Made by a program: the position numbers and the translations under genes. Below the pieces are notes generated by a model that did not search any database, was not told the origin of the DNA, and saw only the letters and a list, made by a program, of their open reading frames with translations. Positions 15,193 to 24,737 of a DNA stretch of 54,608 nucleotides are shown piece after piece. Origin of the DNA: an uncultured bacterium. GTDB taxonomy: Bacteria; Verrucomicrobiota; Kiritimatiellia; RFP12; UBA1067. Positions within the stretch are counted from its first letter, which is position 1; the number at the start of each line of letters is the position of its first letter. The DNA is taken from assembly GCA_902799955.1 (NCBI GenBank), contig CADCCQ010000019.1, positions 1-54,608 of the forward strand, read 5' to 3'.

Positions 15193-17223
15193 TTAGAACA
15201 CGGCTATTTCCGAAATGCCGACGTGGCATCCGCCCTTGTTCACCTTCTCCACCGTGAACATCACCCAGCGCACGGTTTTCGGCGGAAACTCGAACGCCAC
15301 GCCCTTCTTCGCGTCGTCCGGCAGCGCGCCCGTGCGGATCGTCGTGCCGTCGCTGAACACGAGAAGTCCGTCTTCGATGCGCACGATGTCATTCGGACGG
15401 TCGAAGAGCCACACGCTGCTAATCGTCTGCGGCTTGTCCCAGTCGAGGCGGATGAACGCCGTGCAGGTCTCGCTCTTCGCGGCCCACTCGGCGGAGATGT
15501 CGTTGGGGTAGCCGCCGATCACGCCGTCAACCGCACCGGCTCCGCTGTAGTTGGGGAAGTCCGAGCTCGTGCGCACCTTCGCCTTCCGCGCGAGGTTCTG
15601 CGGGGAGAGAAGCGGATTCGGCGCGGGAGCTACGGCGGGGCGCTTCTCGTCGGGCGTCACGAGGCGGAACTCCTGCAGACACATCCCATAACGGCTGCCG
15701 GATGGCATGGACTTCAGGTTGGCGTCCTTCCGCCTCCACCAGTTCGCCGCGTAGCAGAGCCACATCGTGCGGCCGTCCTTCCCGTCGATGAACTTGGAGG
15801 GGATGTTCACGAAGTACGCCTGTTCGCCGAAGTCCCGCATGTACGTGACGAGCCGCCACGGCCCGGTTATTTCATCCGCCTCCAGGACATACGTGTTGTA
15901 CTTCGAGATCGTCGTGCGTCCGTCCGTCACGCACATGAAGTACTTCTTGAGCGCGGGATTGTACGTGGCCGAGACGCGGCCCATGCGGTCACGCCATTCA
16001 AGGAGCGGTTTCATCTTCGTGAAGTCACGCGTCCACTGCGCCTTGCCGTCCGTATCGTACCCCGCGAAGAACTCGTACTTCAAGGCGTCATTCATGTTCG
16101 CGATGGACGGCGTGACGCGTATGAGATACGTCTGGTCGGAGTTGATCCAGCTGTTGTAGGCATAGCGGCGGTTCTTCCCGTCGCTTGACCCCTGCACGAC
16201 GAGATACGCCTTGCCGTCCGGCGAATGTTCCATGTTCTTTCCGAAATCGACAAAGCACGGACACCCGATCTTCACAGGTTCGCCCTTGAGGGCACTCTCT
16301 CCGAACAACGGCTTTTCGGGCGTACACGGCGTCTGCGTCCACGTCTTGCCGAAGTCCGTGGACCAGCGGAAGCCGACGAATGGACCGAGAACCGGCCAGG
16401 GGAGTTCGCCGGTCTTCGCGTTGTACCCGCCGTGGGGATTCAGACAGTACGTGCCGTAGTACCACACACCGTTGTGAACAAGGCTGCCGCAGGGATAACG
16501 TCCCCTGTACGGATGCGCATCACCAACAAATACGCCGGCAGATGCGATTTTCAAGTTCATCGGATCATCGCCGATAATCTTCGCGTGGCCTGTCGTCGCA
16601 TCGCGGCCTTTCCACGACCCACTACGCAGGCGTTCTTCCCTACCATCGGGTAGAGTCCACTCCACGCTGCCATCCGTCCACGGCGAGTACAGATCGCCGT
16701 CCGACGCCCACGACGGATACCACGTGTCGGCCCTCGTGTATTCCGCGTGCCGTCCCGTAAACTCCACACCCGAAAACGACTTCGACCGCGGAAACGGACA
16801 CTCCTCCGGCGGCGTGGACGGCCATACGCCGAACCCATCCCGCACCGCCGGCGCATCGACCAGACGCCGTACGACATTCCCCGTCGGGCAACTGTCCTCG
16901 CCCGTCGCCGCAGTCAGGCTCTCGCATCCCGCAAACGCGCCCGCGTCGTCCGAGTAGCGGATCGTCATGCCGTCCGGTCGGATGGAAAGCTCGTACCCTT
17001 CCGATGGGATGCCATCTACCCGCTCCATCTTCGGTGGCTTCTTCGCCCAGTACTCGCCACCCGTCACGCGCATCTCACGCGGCGCGGGGATGACCGTGGC
17101 CGTCTTGGGAATGGCGGGTGCCGTTTCTTTCCCAACAGGACGCTCCGCGCCCATGAGCAGCCCAGTGACAACACCGGCGGTAACAAGTACAATGTTGCGA
17201 ATCGTTCGTGGTTTGCGTTTCAT
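15193..17223 (-). CDS. Exported beta-propeller protein with GH20b-like and discoidin domains
   Basis: This is 676 residues from the ATG at 17223 (an ATG at 17238 is also possible). Signal or anchor residues 8-26 come first. Residues about 38-110 resemble the GH20b N-terminal domain (VIPAPREMRVTGGEYW, YELSIRPDGMTIRYSDDAGAFAG). A sialidase- or GH43-like propeller follows (GFRWSTDFGKTWTQTP, MEHSPDGKAYLVVQG, YNPALKKYFMCVTDG). The last 130 residues are an F5/8-type galactose-binding domain (ARKAKVRTSSDF...GISEIAVF). No catalytic barrel follows GH20b, so the reaction is unknown. It probably binds host or dietary glycan at the cell surface. Confidence 0.75.
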   Translation of the reverse strand: MKRKPRTIRNIVLVTAGVVTGLLMGAERPVGKETAPAIPKTATVIPAPREMRVTGGEYWAKKPPKMERVDGIPSEGYELSIRPDGMTIRYSDDAGAFAGCESLTAATGEDSCPTGNVVRRLVDAPAVRDGFGVWPSTPPEECPFPRSKSFSGVEFTGRHAEYTRADTWYPSWASDGDLYSPWTDGSVEWTLPDGREERLRSGSWKGRDATTGHAKIIGDDPMNLKIASAGVFVGDAHPYRGRYPCGSLVHNGVWYYGTYCLNPHGGYNAKTGELPWPVLGPFVGFRWSTDFGKTWTQTPCTPEKPLFGESALKGEPVKIGCPCFVDFGKNMEHSPDGKAYLVVQGSSDGKNRRYAYNSWINSDQTYLIRVTPSIANMNDALKYEFFAGYDTDGKAQWTRDFTKMKPLLEWRDRMGRVSATYNPALKKYFMCVTDGRTTISKYNTYVLEADEITGPWRLVTYMRDFGEQAYFVNIPSKFIDGKDGRTMWLCYAANWWRRKDANLKSMPSGSRYGMCLQEFRLVTPDEKRPAVAPAPNPLLSPQNLARKAKVRTSSDFPNYSGAGAVDGVIGGYPNDISAEWAAKSETCTAFIRLDWDKPQTISSVWLFDRPNDIVRIEDGLLVFSDGTTIRTGALPDDAKKGVAFEFPPKTVRWVMFTVEKVNKGGCHVGISEIAVF

Positions 17224-17230
17224 ACTTTGC

Positions 17231-18640
17231 CTATCCATGCAGACGGATTTTCTTTCCCGTGAGTCGGCTTTCCTCGCAGGCGAAGCCTATAAGATGGCTC
17301 TCCACGCTCGCCTCGAGGGACGACGTGAGCAGGGACGGATCGTGTTTGTCCACCGCCATGAGGAAGTCGCGCACCAGGCGGAAGTCGCCGCCGCCGTGGC
17401 CCTGCATTTCATAGCCGGGGATGTCCTGTATCTTCGTGTTCCAGTCCCAGCTCCTGCCCGTCGCAAGCTCAGTGAGACGGAAGCCGATTCCGCCGCCCTC
17501 GATCATTCCCTTAGTGCCGATGATGCGCGTCCGGCGCTGTCCCACGGGCGAAAGCGCCTCGTAGGAGAACGCAACGGAGACGCCGTTCTCGAAGCGCAGC
17601 GCGGCGGCGTACTGCTCCGGCTGGTCGTTGTCGCACGCGAACACGCAGCGGCTGTATGGCGAGGCGGCGAGAATCTTCGTCACCTGCTCGTCCGTGGCCT
17701 TCGGCGGAAGGTCGAGAGGGCCCGTCCAACGGCGTTGCCTCACGTAGGTCTTCAGTGCCGAGTAAATGCAGCTCCTCTCGTGCGGGCACCCGTCCGTGCA
17801 TCGCGCGGGCGCACCCGCCGGGCGGTTCTTCGCGCAGAAGTACCGCAGTTCGCCCTCCGCGCTCGCATGGGTGCAGCGCGCCCCGATGAACCAGTTGATG
17901 AGGTCAAGGTCGTGGCAGCATTTCGAGATCACCATAGGCGTGGCGATCTTGGAGTTGCGCCAGTTGCCGCGCACGTACGAGTGAGACGTGTGTATCTTGT
18001 CGACAAGCTCCGTGTGCTGGATCGACATGATTTCGCCGATGAGCCCGCGGTCGATGGCGGACTTGACCGCCTCGAAGTACGGCGCATACCGAAGCACGTG
18101 GCAGACGCCCACGATGCGTCCCGTCTCCTTCTGCTTCGCGAGCATGGCAAGACACTCCTGCGAGGACTGCGCCATCGGCTTTTCCACGAGCACGTCGTAT
18201 CCGAGGTTCATCCCCTTCATCGTCGCGTCGCAGTGGAGTTGATCCGGGAGCGAGACAATGAGTATGTCCGCGAGTTTCCCCTTTTCGCTTGCGGCGAGGA
18301 GTTCGCGATAGTCGCAGAAGCAGCGTTCGGCGGGGATCTTCCACGCCTTCGCCATCCGTTCCCGGCGGAAAGGCAGGAGGTCGGCCACGGCTACGACCTT
18401 CATCGTGCCGGGGAAGCGCTTGCCGTATCCCTGGTATCCCCATCCGCGTCCGCCCGCGCCGACGATGGCGACGGTCAGCTCGCGCGACAGCTCCGCCTTC
18501 ATGGGACGCATCCGGCAGACGAGGGGATTGTCCTTCGCCGCCGGCTTCTTCGCCGGAACGCCCTTAGCCACGACATTCGCCGCGAGGCACCCGGCACCGG
18601 CGAACAACGACTCTTTCAGGAATCCCCTTCTGCTCTGCAT
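17231..18640 (-). CDS. Tat-exported Gfo/Idh/MocA oxidoreductase
   Basis: This 469-residue protein has a twin-arginine signal (SRRGFLKESLFAGAGCLA). A Rossmann fold follows (VAIVGAGGRGWGYQGYG, about 56-72) with VLVEKPMAQ, the Lys-Pro signature of the family. The C-terminal domain contains a Cys-rich stretch (CAKNRPAGAPARCTDGCPHERSC) that may bind metal. Members use NAD(P) to oxidise sugars or to run redox-neutral glycoside cleavage. GGAGG precedes the ATG. The downstream propeller gene starts 7 bp after the stop, so they are probably cotranscribed. Confidence 0.86.
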   Translation of the reverse strand: MQSRRGFLKESLFAGAGCLAANVVAKGVPAKKPAAKDNPLVCRMRPMKAELSRELTVAIVGAGGRGWGYQGYGKRFPGTMKVVAVADLLPFRRERMAKAWKIPAERCFCDYRELLAASEKGKLADILIVSLPDQLHCDATMKGMNLGYDVLVEKPMAQSSQECLAMLAKQKETGRIVGVCHVLRYAPYFEAVKSAIDRGLIGEIMSIQHTELVDKIHTSHSYVRGNWRNSKIATPMVISKCCHDLDLINWFIGARCTHASAEGELRYFCAKNRPAGAPARCTDGCPHERSCIYSALKTYVRQRRWTGPLDLPPKATDEQVTKILAASPYSRCVFACDNDQPEQYAAALRFENGVSVAFSYEALSPVGQRRTRIIGTKGMIEGGGIGFRLTELATGRSWDWNTKIQDIPGYEMQGHGGGDFRLVRDFLMAVDKHDPSLLTSSLEASVESHLIGFACEESRLTGKKIRLHG

Positions 18641-18661
18641 TGTTTTTCCTCCATTTTTGCT

Positions 18662-19585
18662 TTACTTTGTTGTAGCGGTGGAATCCGTCAGCATTTCGAT
18701 CGTTGCGGAGAGCGGATAGTGGTCCGACGGATAACGGTCCATGCCGGGACGCTTGTCGTCGTGCGTCACGAAGTCGCGCACGCGGATGCCGTCCGAGACA
18801 TATATGTAGTCGACGCGCAGACGCTCCCTCGGCTTTGCACGACCAAAGGCGTGGTACGTGTTGATCGGGCCGGGATCCTTCTTCTCGGAGATGTCGCGCG
18901 CGTCCTTCAGGAACTTGCGCGCAATCGCCGACATCTCGGACTTCGGTCCGTCGTTGTGGTCGCCCACGAACACGACGGGGAGTCCCTCGCTGAATGACTT
19001 CATGCGCTCCATGATGAGTTTCATGCCCTCGACCCGCGCCTTCACCGCGATGTGGTCAGTGTGCGTGTTCACGAAGCAGAGCTTGCGTCCCGACTGCTTG
19101 TCCTTCAGGATCAGATACAGACACGGACGTATGTATTTCGCGCCCCATCCCATTGAACGGGGGACATCCGGCGTCTCGGACAGCCAGAACACGCCTTTTT
19201 TCACGAGGTCGAAGCGGCTCTTGCGGTAGGCGACGGGCGTGGAGACGTCGTAGTCATCCACGAGCTCCCACTCCTTCAGTCCGGCGCACAATTCGCGGTA
19301 CGGCCTGCCATGAACTTCCTGAAACCCGAACACGTCCATGTCCAGCCGACGGAGAAGCGCAATCAGGTCGTCCTTGCGCTCGTCCCAAACATTTCCCTCC
19401 GCGAGGTCCTTCTTCGACCAGACGCGCACATTGCACGTCCCTACACGAAACACGGCTTTCGCCGTCTCGGCAGGACGCCCCTGCCCGTCGTCCGCGCCCT
19501 GCGGCACATTCGCCGTACAGCAGTCCCCAGCCACAACCGCCGCCGCAAGCGCGACGGCCATCACTTTATTCGTAGTGTGGTTCAT
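18662..19585 (-). CDS. Secreted endonuclease/exonuclease/phosphatase-fold protein
   Basis: This 307-residue protein has a signal peptide (MAVALAAAVVAGDC, possibly a lipoprotein Cys at about 22-23). The EEP fold is marked by FRVGTCNVRVW, DVFGFQEVHG (metal-binding Glu), CFVNTHTDH, VVFVGDHNDGP (in place of the usual GDFN), RVDYIYVSD and YPSDHYPLSATIE. Members cleave phosphodiesters in nucleic acids, inositol phosphates or sphingomyelin; this short secreted type often lies in carbohydrate loci of gut bacteria. The substrate is unknown. Confidence 0.82.
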   Translation of the reverse strand: MNHTTNKVMAVALAAAVVAGDCCTANVPQGADDGQGRPAETAKAVFRVGTCNVRVWSKKDLAEGNVWDERKDDLIALLRRLDMDVFGFQEVHGRPYRELCAGLKEWELVDDYDVSTPVAYRKSRFDLVKKGVFWLSETPDVPRSMGWGAKYIRPCLYLILKDKQSGRKLCFVNTHTDHIAVKARVEGMKLIMERMKSFSEGLPVVFVGDHNDGPKSEMSAIARKFLKDARDISEKKDPGPINTYHAFGRAKPRERLRVDYIYVSDGIRVRDFVTHDDKRPGMDRYPSDHYPLSATIEMLTDSTATTK

Positions 19586-19691
19586 CATTTGTTATTCTCA
19601 CCATTCAAGCTCTTTACAAAATCCGTGTGCTGATTCAACAACATCCGCTGAAGCGTCCTCACATTCCAAGTTTCAGCCGTAGTCCACCAGA

Positions 19692-19714
19692 TTTTGGGCT
19701 CAATGAGTCCAAAA
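19692..19714 (-). other. Hairpin in the gap between two minus-strand genes
   Basis: TTTTGGGCTCA and TGAGTCCAAAA pair around one base, with one mismatch. No T-run follows on either strand, so a terminator for the GH109-like gene is possible but not shown. The rest of the 197-base gap (19586-19782) has a minus-strand open stretch of about 55 codons ending at 19587 (WWTTAETWNVRTLQRMLLNQ) with no good start; it may be a gene tail left by a deletion. Confidence 0.3.
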
Positions 19715-19782
19715 TTGGGAAGCGCCTGAAAAACTGCAGTGAAGATGCGATATTACGCTTCACCGCCTCGTTCTCATGTCGG

Positions 19783-21177
19783 TCAGATCTTGAAGTGGGC
19801 GAGGTCGATGTCGACAACGTCCATCTTCTTCGCGGTCTTCCACGCGCCACGGGTGAAGTCCGGCACGTCCATCGCCTGCGAGCGATTCGTGGCGCTCCTC
19901 TCGGTGAGTTCGCAGAGGCAGCCGGTCGTCGCGAGGTCGTAGACGCTCGTGTCGAGCGGAAGGCCCATGCGCAGGCAGTACGACCAGCGCGCGTCCTGGA
20001 TGTAGTCCATGCCGCCGTGCCCGCCCGACTTCTTCGCGATCTCGCCGATCGTCTTCCAGAGCGGATGCTTGTACTTCTGGCGGATTTCCTCCGCGCGCTT
20101 CGCGTCCCACCAGGCGTGCGCGCCGCTGCCGTAGTAGTACTTGCCGTCGCCCTCGAGCGCGATGCGGTACGGGTAGTCCGCGATCATGCCGCGCGTGCCC
20201 TGGACGCGCTGGAGACGCGAGTACGGACGCGGCACGGAGACGGTGTGCTGGAGCATGATCGTCTTGCCGCCCACGGTCCGGATGAGGCTCGTGTTCATGT
20301 CGCCGACCTTCAGCTTCTGGCCCGCGCGCGGATTGCCCTTCTTGAGGCCGTGCGCCATGAAGTCGGCGAACGCGGCGTTCTTGGAGTCGATGGAGACGAT
20401 GTAGTCCATGCGGTCGCCGCGGTTGACGTCCATCGTGAGGCAGAGCGGAACGAGGCCGTGCGTCGGGTACGGGTTGCCGGCGTGTTCGCGGTACCAGTCG
20501 TAGCGCCAGTACTGGTAGGCGGGGAAGAGGTCGTTCGCCATGTGGCGTCCGTCGTGGTTGTACGCGCCCTCGGCGTGCACGATCTCGCCGAGCATTCCCA
20601 GCCTGGCGAGGTTGAACGTGAGCATCTCGATCTCACCGTAGATGCAGTTCTCGAGCTGCATGCAGTGGACCTTGCGCTTCTCGGCGGTCTCGACCATCTG
20701 CCAGCATTCCTCCACCGTAAACGCGGACGTGACCTCGGTGAGGACGTGCTTGCCGCCGTTCATCGCGGCGAGCGCCACGGGGACATGCAGGTGCCACGGC
20801 GTCGAGTTGTAGATCACGTCCACGTCGCCGGAATCGCACAGCGCGCGGAATGCCTCGGGGCCCTTGTAGACCTTGGGCTCCGGACGCTTCTGTCGGGCGA
20901 GGGACTGCTTCGCCTTGTTGATCTTGTCGTCCTGGATGTCACACACGGCCGCCACGACAACGCCTGGGAGCTTGCTCACGCGGTTGATCATGCCCATGCC
21001 GCGCGAACCGACGCCGACCACGCCAACGCGGACGGTCTCCATCGGCTTGCACGCGAAGCCCAGCATCGGCGCACCGCCCTCCGCGACGCGTGCCGCGTCC
21101 GCCCTGAGCGCCCCGGCCGCAAGACATCCCGCCCCTGCGAGCATCGTGTTCCTGAGAAATTCCCTTCTGTTCTGCAT
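19783..21177 (-). CDS. Tat-exported GH109-like alpha-N-acetylgalactosaminidase
   Basis: This 464-residue protein has a twin-arginine signal (NRREFLRNTMLAGAGCLA). Its NAD-binding Rossmann motif is VGVVGVGSRGMGMI (about 50-63). The GH109 pattern follows: VYNSTPWHLH-type HxxH context, MQLENCIYGEIEMLTFNLAR, EGAYNHDGRH, NPYPTHGLVPLCLTMDVNRGDRMDYIVS and GMDYIQDARW. GH109 enzymes remove alpha-GalNAc by NAD-dependent oxidation-elimination, as on mucin or blood group A glycans. GGAGG precedes the ATG. The symporter fusion lies upstream in the same direction. Confidence 0.85.
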   Translation of the reverse strand: MQNRREFLRNTMLAGAGCLAAGALRADAARVAEGGAPMLGFACKPMETVRVGVVGVGSRGMGMINRVSKLPGVVVAAVCDIQDDKINKAKQSLARQKRPEPKVYKGPEAFRALCDSGDVDVIYNSTPWHLHVPVALAAMNGGKHVLTEVTSAFTVEECWQMVETAEKRKVHCMQLENCIYGEIEMLTFNLARLGMLGEIVHAEGAYNHDGRHMANDLFPAYQYWRYDWYREHAGNPYPTHGLVPLCLTMDVNRGDRMDYIVSIDSKNAAFADFMAHGLKKGNPRAGQKLKVGDMNTSLIRTVGGKTIMLQHTVSVPRPYSRLQRVQGTRGMIADYPYRIALEGDGKYYYGSGAHAWWDAKRAEEIRQKYKHPLWKTIGEIAKKSGGHGGMDYIQDARWSYCLRMGLPLDTSVYDLATTGCLCELTERSATNRSQAMDVPDFTRGAWKTAKKMDVVDIDLAHFKI

Positions 21178-21215
21178 TGTATCCTCCTTGTGTTTTTATG
21201 TTCAATCAACCAAAG

Positions 21216-23834
21216 TCACTTCGCCAGAGTCTTCAGCGTAAGCCCCTTCAGGTCGCGTCCCCTCTCGCGGATGAAGAAGGACGCGGCATACGAGACCAGC
21301 ACGCACACGACTAGCCCTATTCCGCCCAGCAGGAACGGGTGGAACTTAAGCCCGAACACGTTGCAGTTCAGTATCTCGCAGCTGAAGCATACGAAGTAGT
21401 TGGCGAGCAGGCCGAGGACGGCGGCCAGGCCCTTGATGCGCGGCATGAACACGCCCATGAAGAAGAGGCCCGTGAGCCCCGCCGTGAGCATGGCGATGTA
21501 CTTGTTGAAGTTGTCGAAGAGCGCCTGCGACTCCATCCTCGCAAGCGTCAGCGCCGCCATTATGCCGACGATGCCGACGACGTACGTGCAGACCTGTCCG
21601 CAGCGTATCTGCGCCTTGCCGGAGATGCCGGGCCTGAAGCGCTTCACGAAGTCCGTGACGACGGCGGTCGAAGCCGAGCTGAGGTTCGCCGAGAGCGTCG
21701 AGATCGTCGCGGCGAAGACCGCCGCGATCACGAGGCCCGCGAGCCACGGCGGCATCTCCGTCGCCATGAATATCGGGAGTACCGAGTCGCCCTTCGGCAT
21801 CGTGACGTCCATCGCGGACGGGTTCGTGCGGTAGAACGCGAAGAGCGCCATGCCGATTCCGTAGAACACGATCTGCGCGAACACGCTCATGTAGCCATTG
21901 AACCAGAGCGAGCGCTTTGTCGCGTTCTCGTCGGGCGTCGCGATGTAACGCTGGATGACGCACTGGTCGCTCGTGTAGCTGGAGAGGTTCGATATGAGGC
22001 CCTGCACCGCGACGACCCAGAAGACGGGCTGCGAGAAGAGGAGCCGGAAGTCCCACATCCGCGTCTTGCCGCAGGAGTCCGCCACGGACCAGAACGTCGA
22101 GAAGTGAGCGCCCGCCGGGCCGGTCTTCATTATGAGCAGTACCAGCACGGAGACCGCGCCGCCCATGAGGACGATCCCCTGCACGAAGTCGCTCCAGATG
22201 ACGGCCTCAAGCCCGCCGAGCGAGCAGTAGATCATCGTGAGGACGCCGCAGATGAGGATGCACGCGTCGATGGAAATTCCCGTGACGGCATTGAGCGCGA
22301 TTGCCGGGAGCAGCGTCACGACCGCGACGCGGCAGACCATGAACACTACGAACGCGGCGGAGCCGAAGAGCCTCACGCCAAGGTTGAAGCGCTTTTCGAG
22401 GTATTCGTATGCCGAGGTTATGCCAAGCCGGCAGAAGAACGGCAGGTAATAGTAGATGGCGACCGGCGCCATGCCGATGATGAAGAACGCCATCACGAAG
22501 TAGCGCCAGTCCTGGAGGTACGCCTGCGTCGGAATCGCGATGAAGGTGATCGACGAGAGCATCGTCGCGAAGATCGACATGCCGGCGACGTACCATGGTA
22601 TGCGGTTTCCGCCGCGGAAGTAGTCGTTCTCGTCCTTCTTCTTGAAGATGAAGAAGCATGCCATGCCGGCCATGAGAAGCGCATAGCCGCCTACGACCGA
22701 CCACGCGGCCGCGCCGAACTTGCCGGTCTTCTTGAAACTTGCGACGGAGACCGCGTCAGTGCGCGTCGCGGGGGCGACCTCGCCGCCCGCGATGACGAGC
22801 GTGTACTGCTCGGGCGTCTTGCCGGGCTTGATGCCCGCCGCCGCGCCGCAGCGCGGCTTGTCCCCTTCAGCCAGCTCGCCATACTCGCACCACGCGTCGG
22901 TCACGCAGTTGTAGGCGAGTATCTTCCTCTGCCAGCCGAGCTTCACGGGGTCGGATTCCTTTGAGCCCTTTATCGCACGGTCGACCCACCCCTTCTCGCC
23001 GAAGCCGCCGATGAGCAGTATGTGCTGGTGTCCGCTCGGCAGAAACGCCGCGCCGATTGTAGTGGTGTTCTCGGGCAGCTTGGCCAGTTGCTTCCACGTC
23101 CCGGAAACCCTGTATTTAGGAAGTTCGGAGGCATCGGACGCCTCGATGCCGGACAGTTCCACCGCAATGCCGTCGTTGAGCGGCAACTTTGTCTTGACGT
23201 CGTAGCCGCCGTAGACGACGAGCACCTTCTCCTTCTGGTCGCCGTTCTGTATGGCGGCGACATGCTGCTCGCGCTTCTTGATTGGCATCTCGCCGGCGAT
23301 CTGCCAAGCGGCATTCTCTTTGCCGACATCCAGCCTGTATATGAAACCATTAGTCGCGACGACATACACCATCGAGCCGTCAGCGGCGGCGGCACCCATC
23401 GAGACGGGCTCGGGCATCGGCGGGAGAGCCTGAATGCGAGACGCGCCGTTTTCGACAGTAAGCAGAAAGGCGTCGGAGAACTTAGCCTTGCCATCCGTGC
23501 CGCCCGCACAGAAGATCCCCTTCGGCGTCTCGCAGGAAACGCCCTCGGCGACGGGGCGGGGCAGTTCGCCGACCCTAGCCCACTTGCCGTCCGCGGAACG
23601 GACGACGACGTCCCTGCGGTATACCTTGTTCGTCCCCTCGAAATCGCTGCCTCCGGCGACGAGGAACGAGCCGTCCGCCAGGAACCCGGCGAAAGGCCTC
23701 GCCACCTTGACTGGCGCCGTCTCCGTTGCCTTCCAGTCCACGGCCACAGGCGTCGCCCCGGCGGTCAGAATCATTCCGGTCGCCGCGAGAATCATCGCCC
23801 CGCGCACTCCGGCCCCAAGTATCCTTGTCGTCAT
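21216..23834 (-). CDS. Fusion of Kelch-type mutarotase and Na+/solute symporter (sialic-acid-type)
   Basis: This is 872 residues from the ATG at 23834, preceded by AGGAAAGGA; a GTG at 23861 lacks such a site. After a signal segment, residues 25-380 form a Kelch propeller (PFAGFLADGSFLVAGGSDFEG, VYVVATNGFIYRLD, HILLIGGFGEKGW) like NanM-type cyclically permuted mutarotases. From about 385 follow a helix (AAWSVVGGYALLMAGMACFFIF) and an SSS transporter with some 13 membrane segments (GGNRIPWYVAGMSIFATMLSSITFIAIPTQAY, GGLEAVIWSDFVQG). The propeller would convert sugar anomers outside the membrane next to the importer. Substrate (sialic acid or related) is inferred. Confidence 0.86.
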   Translation of the reverse strand: MTTRILGAGVRGAMILAATGMILTAGATPVAVDWKATETAPVKVARPFAGFLADGSFLVAGGSDFEGTNKVYRRDVVVRSADGKWARVGELPRPVAEGVSCETPKGIFCAGGTDGKAKFSDAFLLTVENGASRIQALPPMPEPVSMGAAAADGSMVYVVATNGFIYRLDVGKENAAWQIAGEMPIKKREQHVAAIQNGDQKEKVLVVYGGYDVKTKLPLNDGIAVELSGIEASDASELPKYRVSGTWKQLAKLPENTTTIGAAFLPSGHQHILLIGGFGEKGWVDRAIKGSKESDPVKLGWQRKILAYNCVTDAWCEYGELAEGDKPRCGAAAGIKPGKTPEQYTLVIAGGEVAPATRTDAVSVASFKKTGKFGAAAWSVVGGYALLMAGMACFFIFKKKDENDYFRGGNRIPWYVAGMSIFATMLSSITFIAIPTQAYLQDWRYFVMAFFIIGMAPVAIYYYLPFFCRLGITSAYEYLEKRFNLGVRLFGSAAFVVFMVCRVAVVTLLPAIALNAVTGISIDACILICGVLTMIYCSLGGLEAVIWSDFVQGIVLMGGAVSVLVLLIMKTGPAGAHFSTFWSVADSCGKTRMWDFRLLFSQPVFWVVAVQGLISNLSSYTSDQCVIQRYIATPDENATKRSLWFNGYMSVFAQIVFYGIGMALFAFYRTNPSAMDVTMPKGDSVLPIFMATEMPPWLAGLVIAAVFAATISTLSANLSSASTAVVTDFVKRFRPGISGKAQIRCGQVCTYVVGIVGIMAALTLARMESQALFDNFNKYIAMLTAGLTGLFFMGVFMPRIKGLAAVLGLLANYFVCFSCEILNCNVFGLKFHPFLLGGIGLVVCVLVSYAASFFIRERGRDLKGLTLKTLAK

Positions 23835-23869
23835 TTGTCGTGTCCTTTCCTGTGTTGTCACCCTACATT

Positions 23870-23875
23870 ATTATA
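23870..23875 (-). promoter_or_regulatory. Extended -10 promoter of the symporter fusion gene
   Basis: TGGTATAAT on the minus strand (TATAAT at 23870-23875) overlaps the stop codon of the PHP gene. No good -35 box is seen. The 12-base string TTGTGGTATAAT is identical to that of the purN promoter. The mRNA would have a leader of about 29 nt carrying AGGAAAGGA. Confidence 0.45.
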
Positions 23876-24737
23876 CCACAATCGCCTCCAGAAACGGAGC
23901 GATAAACGATTCATCGACATCCATGCCGAGGTGGATCGTCGGCTTGTTCGAGCCGTGGAAGTCGCTGCCTGCGGTCTTGAGGAGGCCCACCGCGTCGGCG
24001 ATGCGCGTGAACTCCACGTCCTCTCCAGCCGTGTTGGCCTGGTACTTCGCCTCAAGCCCGTCAAGTCCGGCCTCCTTCAGGCGGGACAGCTCCCTGCGCG
24101 CCGCGTCGTAGTCCACGCAGCCGTCGGCCCACGCTCGCCGCCAGTACTTCGGATGCGCCATCACGCACAGCCCGCCGGCCTCGTGGACCGCGCCGAACGC
24201 CTCCTCCTGCGACGGACGCCACCGCTCCGCGTAGCAGCATGTCTCCGGCGGGGAGTCGCGCAGCAGGTATTTCGCGAACGCGTCCTTGATCCCCGTCGCA
24301 TGCCCGTGGTCCCTAAGCCACGCCGCGAAATGCGGCCTCGCGAGGACATCGCCATGCGCGTAGGAGTCAAGTTCCCCCTGTGGAATCTCTATCCCGATCT
24401 TCGCGAACCTTTCAATGATCAATCTGTTCCTGTCGTCGCGGCCAGAGAGTATCCGGCGCCGCAGCGCCAGCAGCCTCTCCGCCGCAGGGTCGACGCCGAT
24501 GGCGAGGAGGTGGAACTTGTCGAACCCCGCGCCCGGCTCTATCGAGAGCTCCATCCCCGCGACGAACGGGACGCCGCGCTCCCGGCAGGCCGCGCGGCAT
24601 TCCTCGACGCCGTCCATGTTGTCGTGGTCGGTCAGCGACAGGCAGGCGAACTTCCACTCCTGGGCAAGCTCGGCAAGCCGCGCAGGGGCGAACGTCCCGT
24701 CGCTCGCGGTCGAATGGACGTGGAAGTCGACCCTCAT
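23871..24737 (-). CDS. PHP-domain phosphoesterase (YciV-like)
   Basis: This is 288 residues from the ATG at 24737, which overlaps the upstream ligase stop as ATGA; the longer frame adds no family sequence. Metal-binding PHP motifs are DFHVHSTASDG (3-13), LTDHDNMDG, AGMELSIE, MAHPKYW and TAGSDFHGS. E. coli YciV (RNase AM), with this fold and size, removes nucleotides from 3',5'-bisphosphates and RNA 5' ends. The same activity is likely but not certain, since PHP enzymes vary. Confidence 0.86.
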   Translation of the reverse strand: MRVDFHVHSTASDGTFAPARLAELAQEWKFACLSLTDHDNMDGVEECRAACRERGVPFVAGMELSIEPGAGFDKFHLLAIGVDPAAERLLALRRRILSGRDDRNRLIIERFAKIGIEIPQGELDSYAHGDVLARPHFAAWLRDHGHATGIKDAFAKYLLRDSPPETCCYAERWRPSQEEAFGAVHEAGGLCVMAHPKYWRRAWADGCVDYDAARRELSRLKEAGLDGLEAKYQANTAGEDVEFTRIADAVGLLKTAGSDFHGSNKPTIHLGMDVDESFIAPFLEAIVV

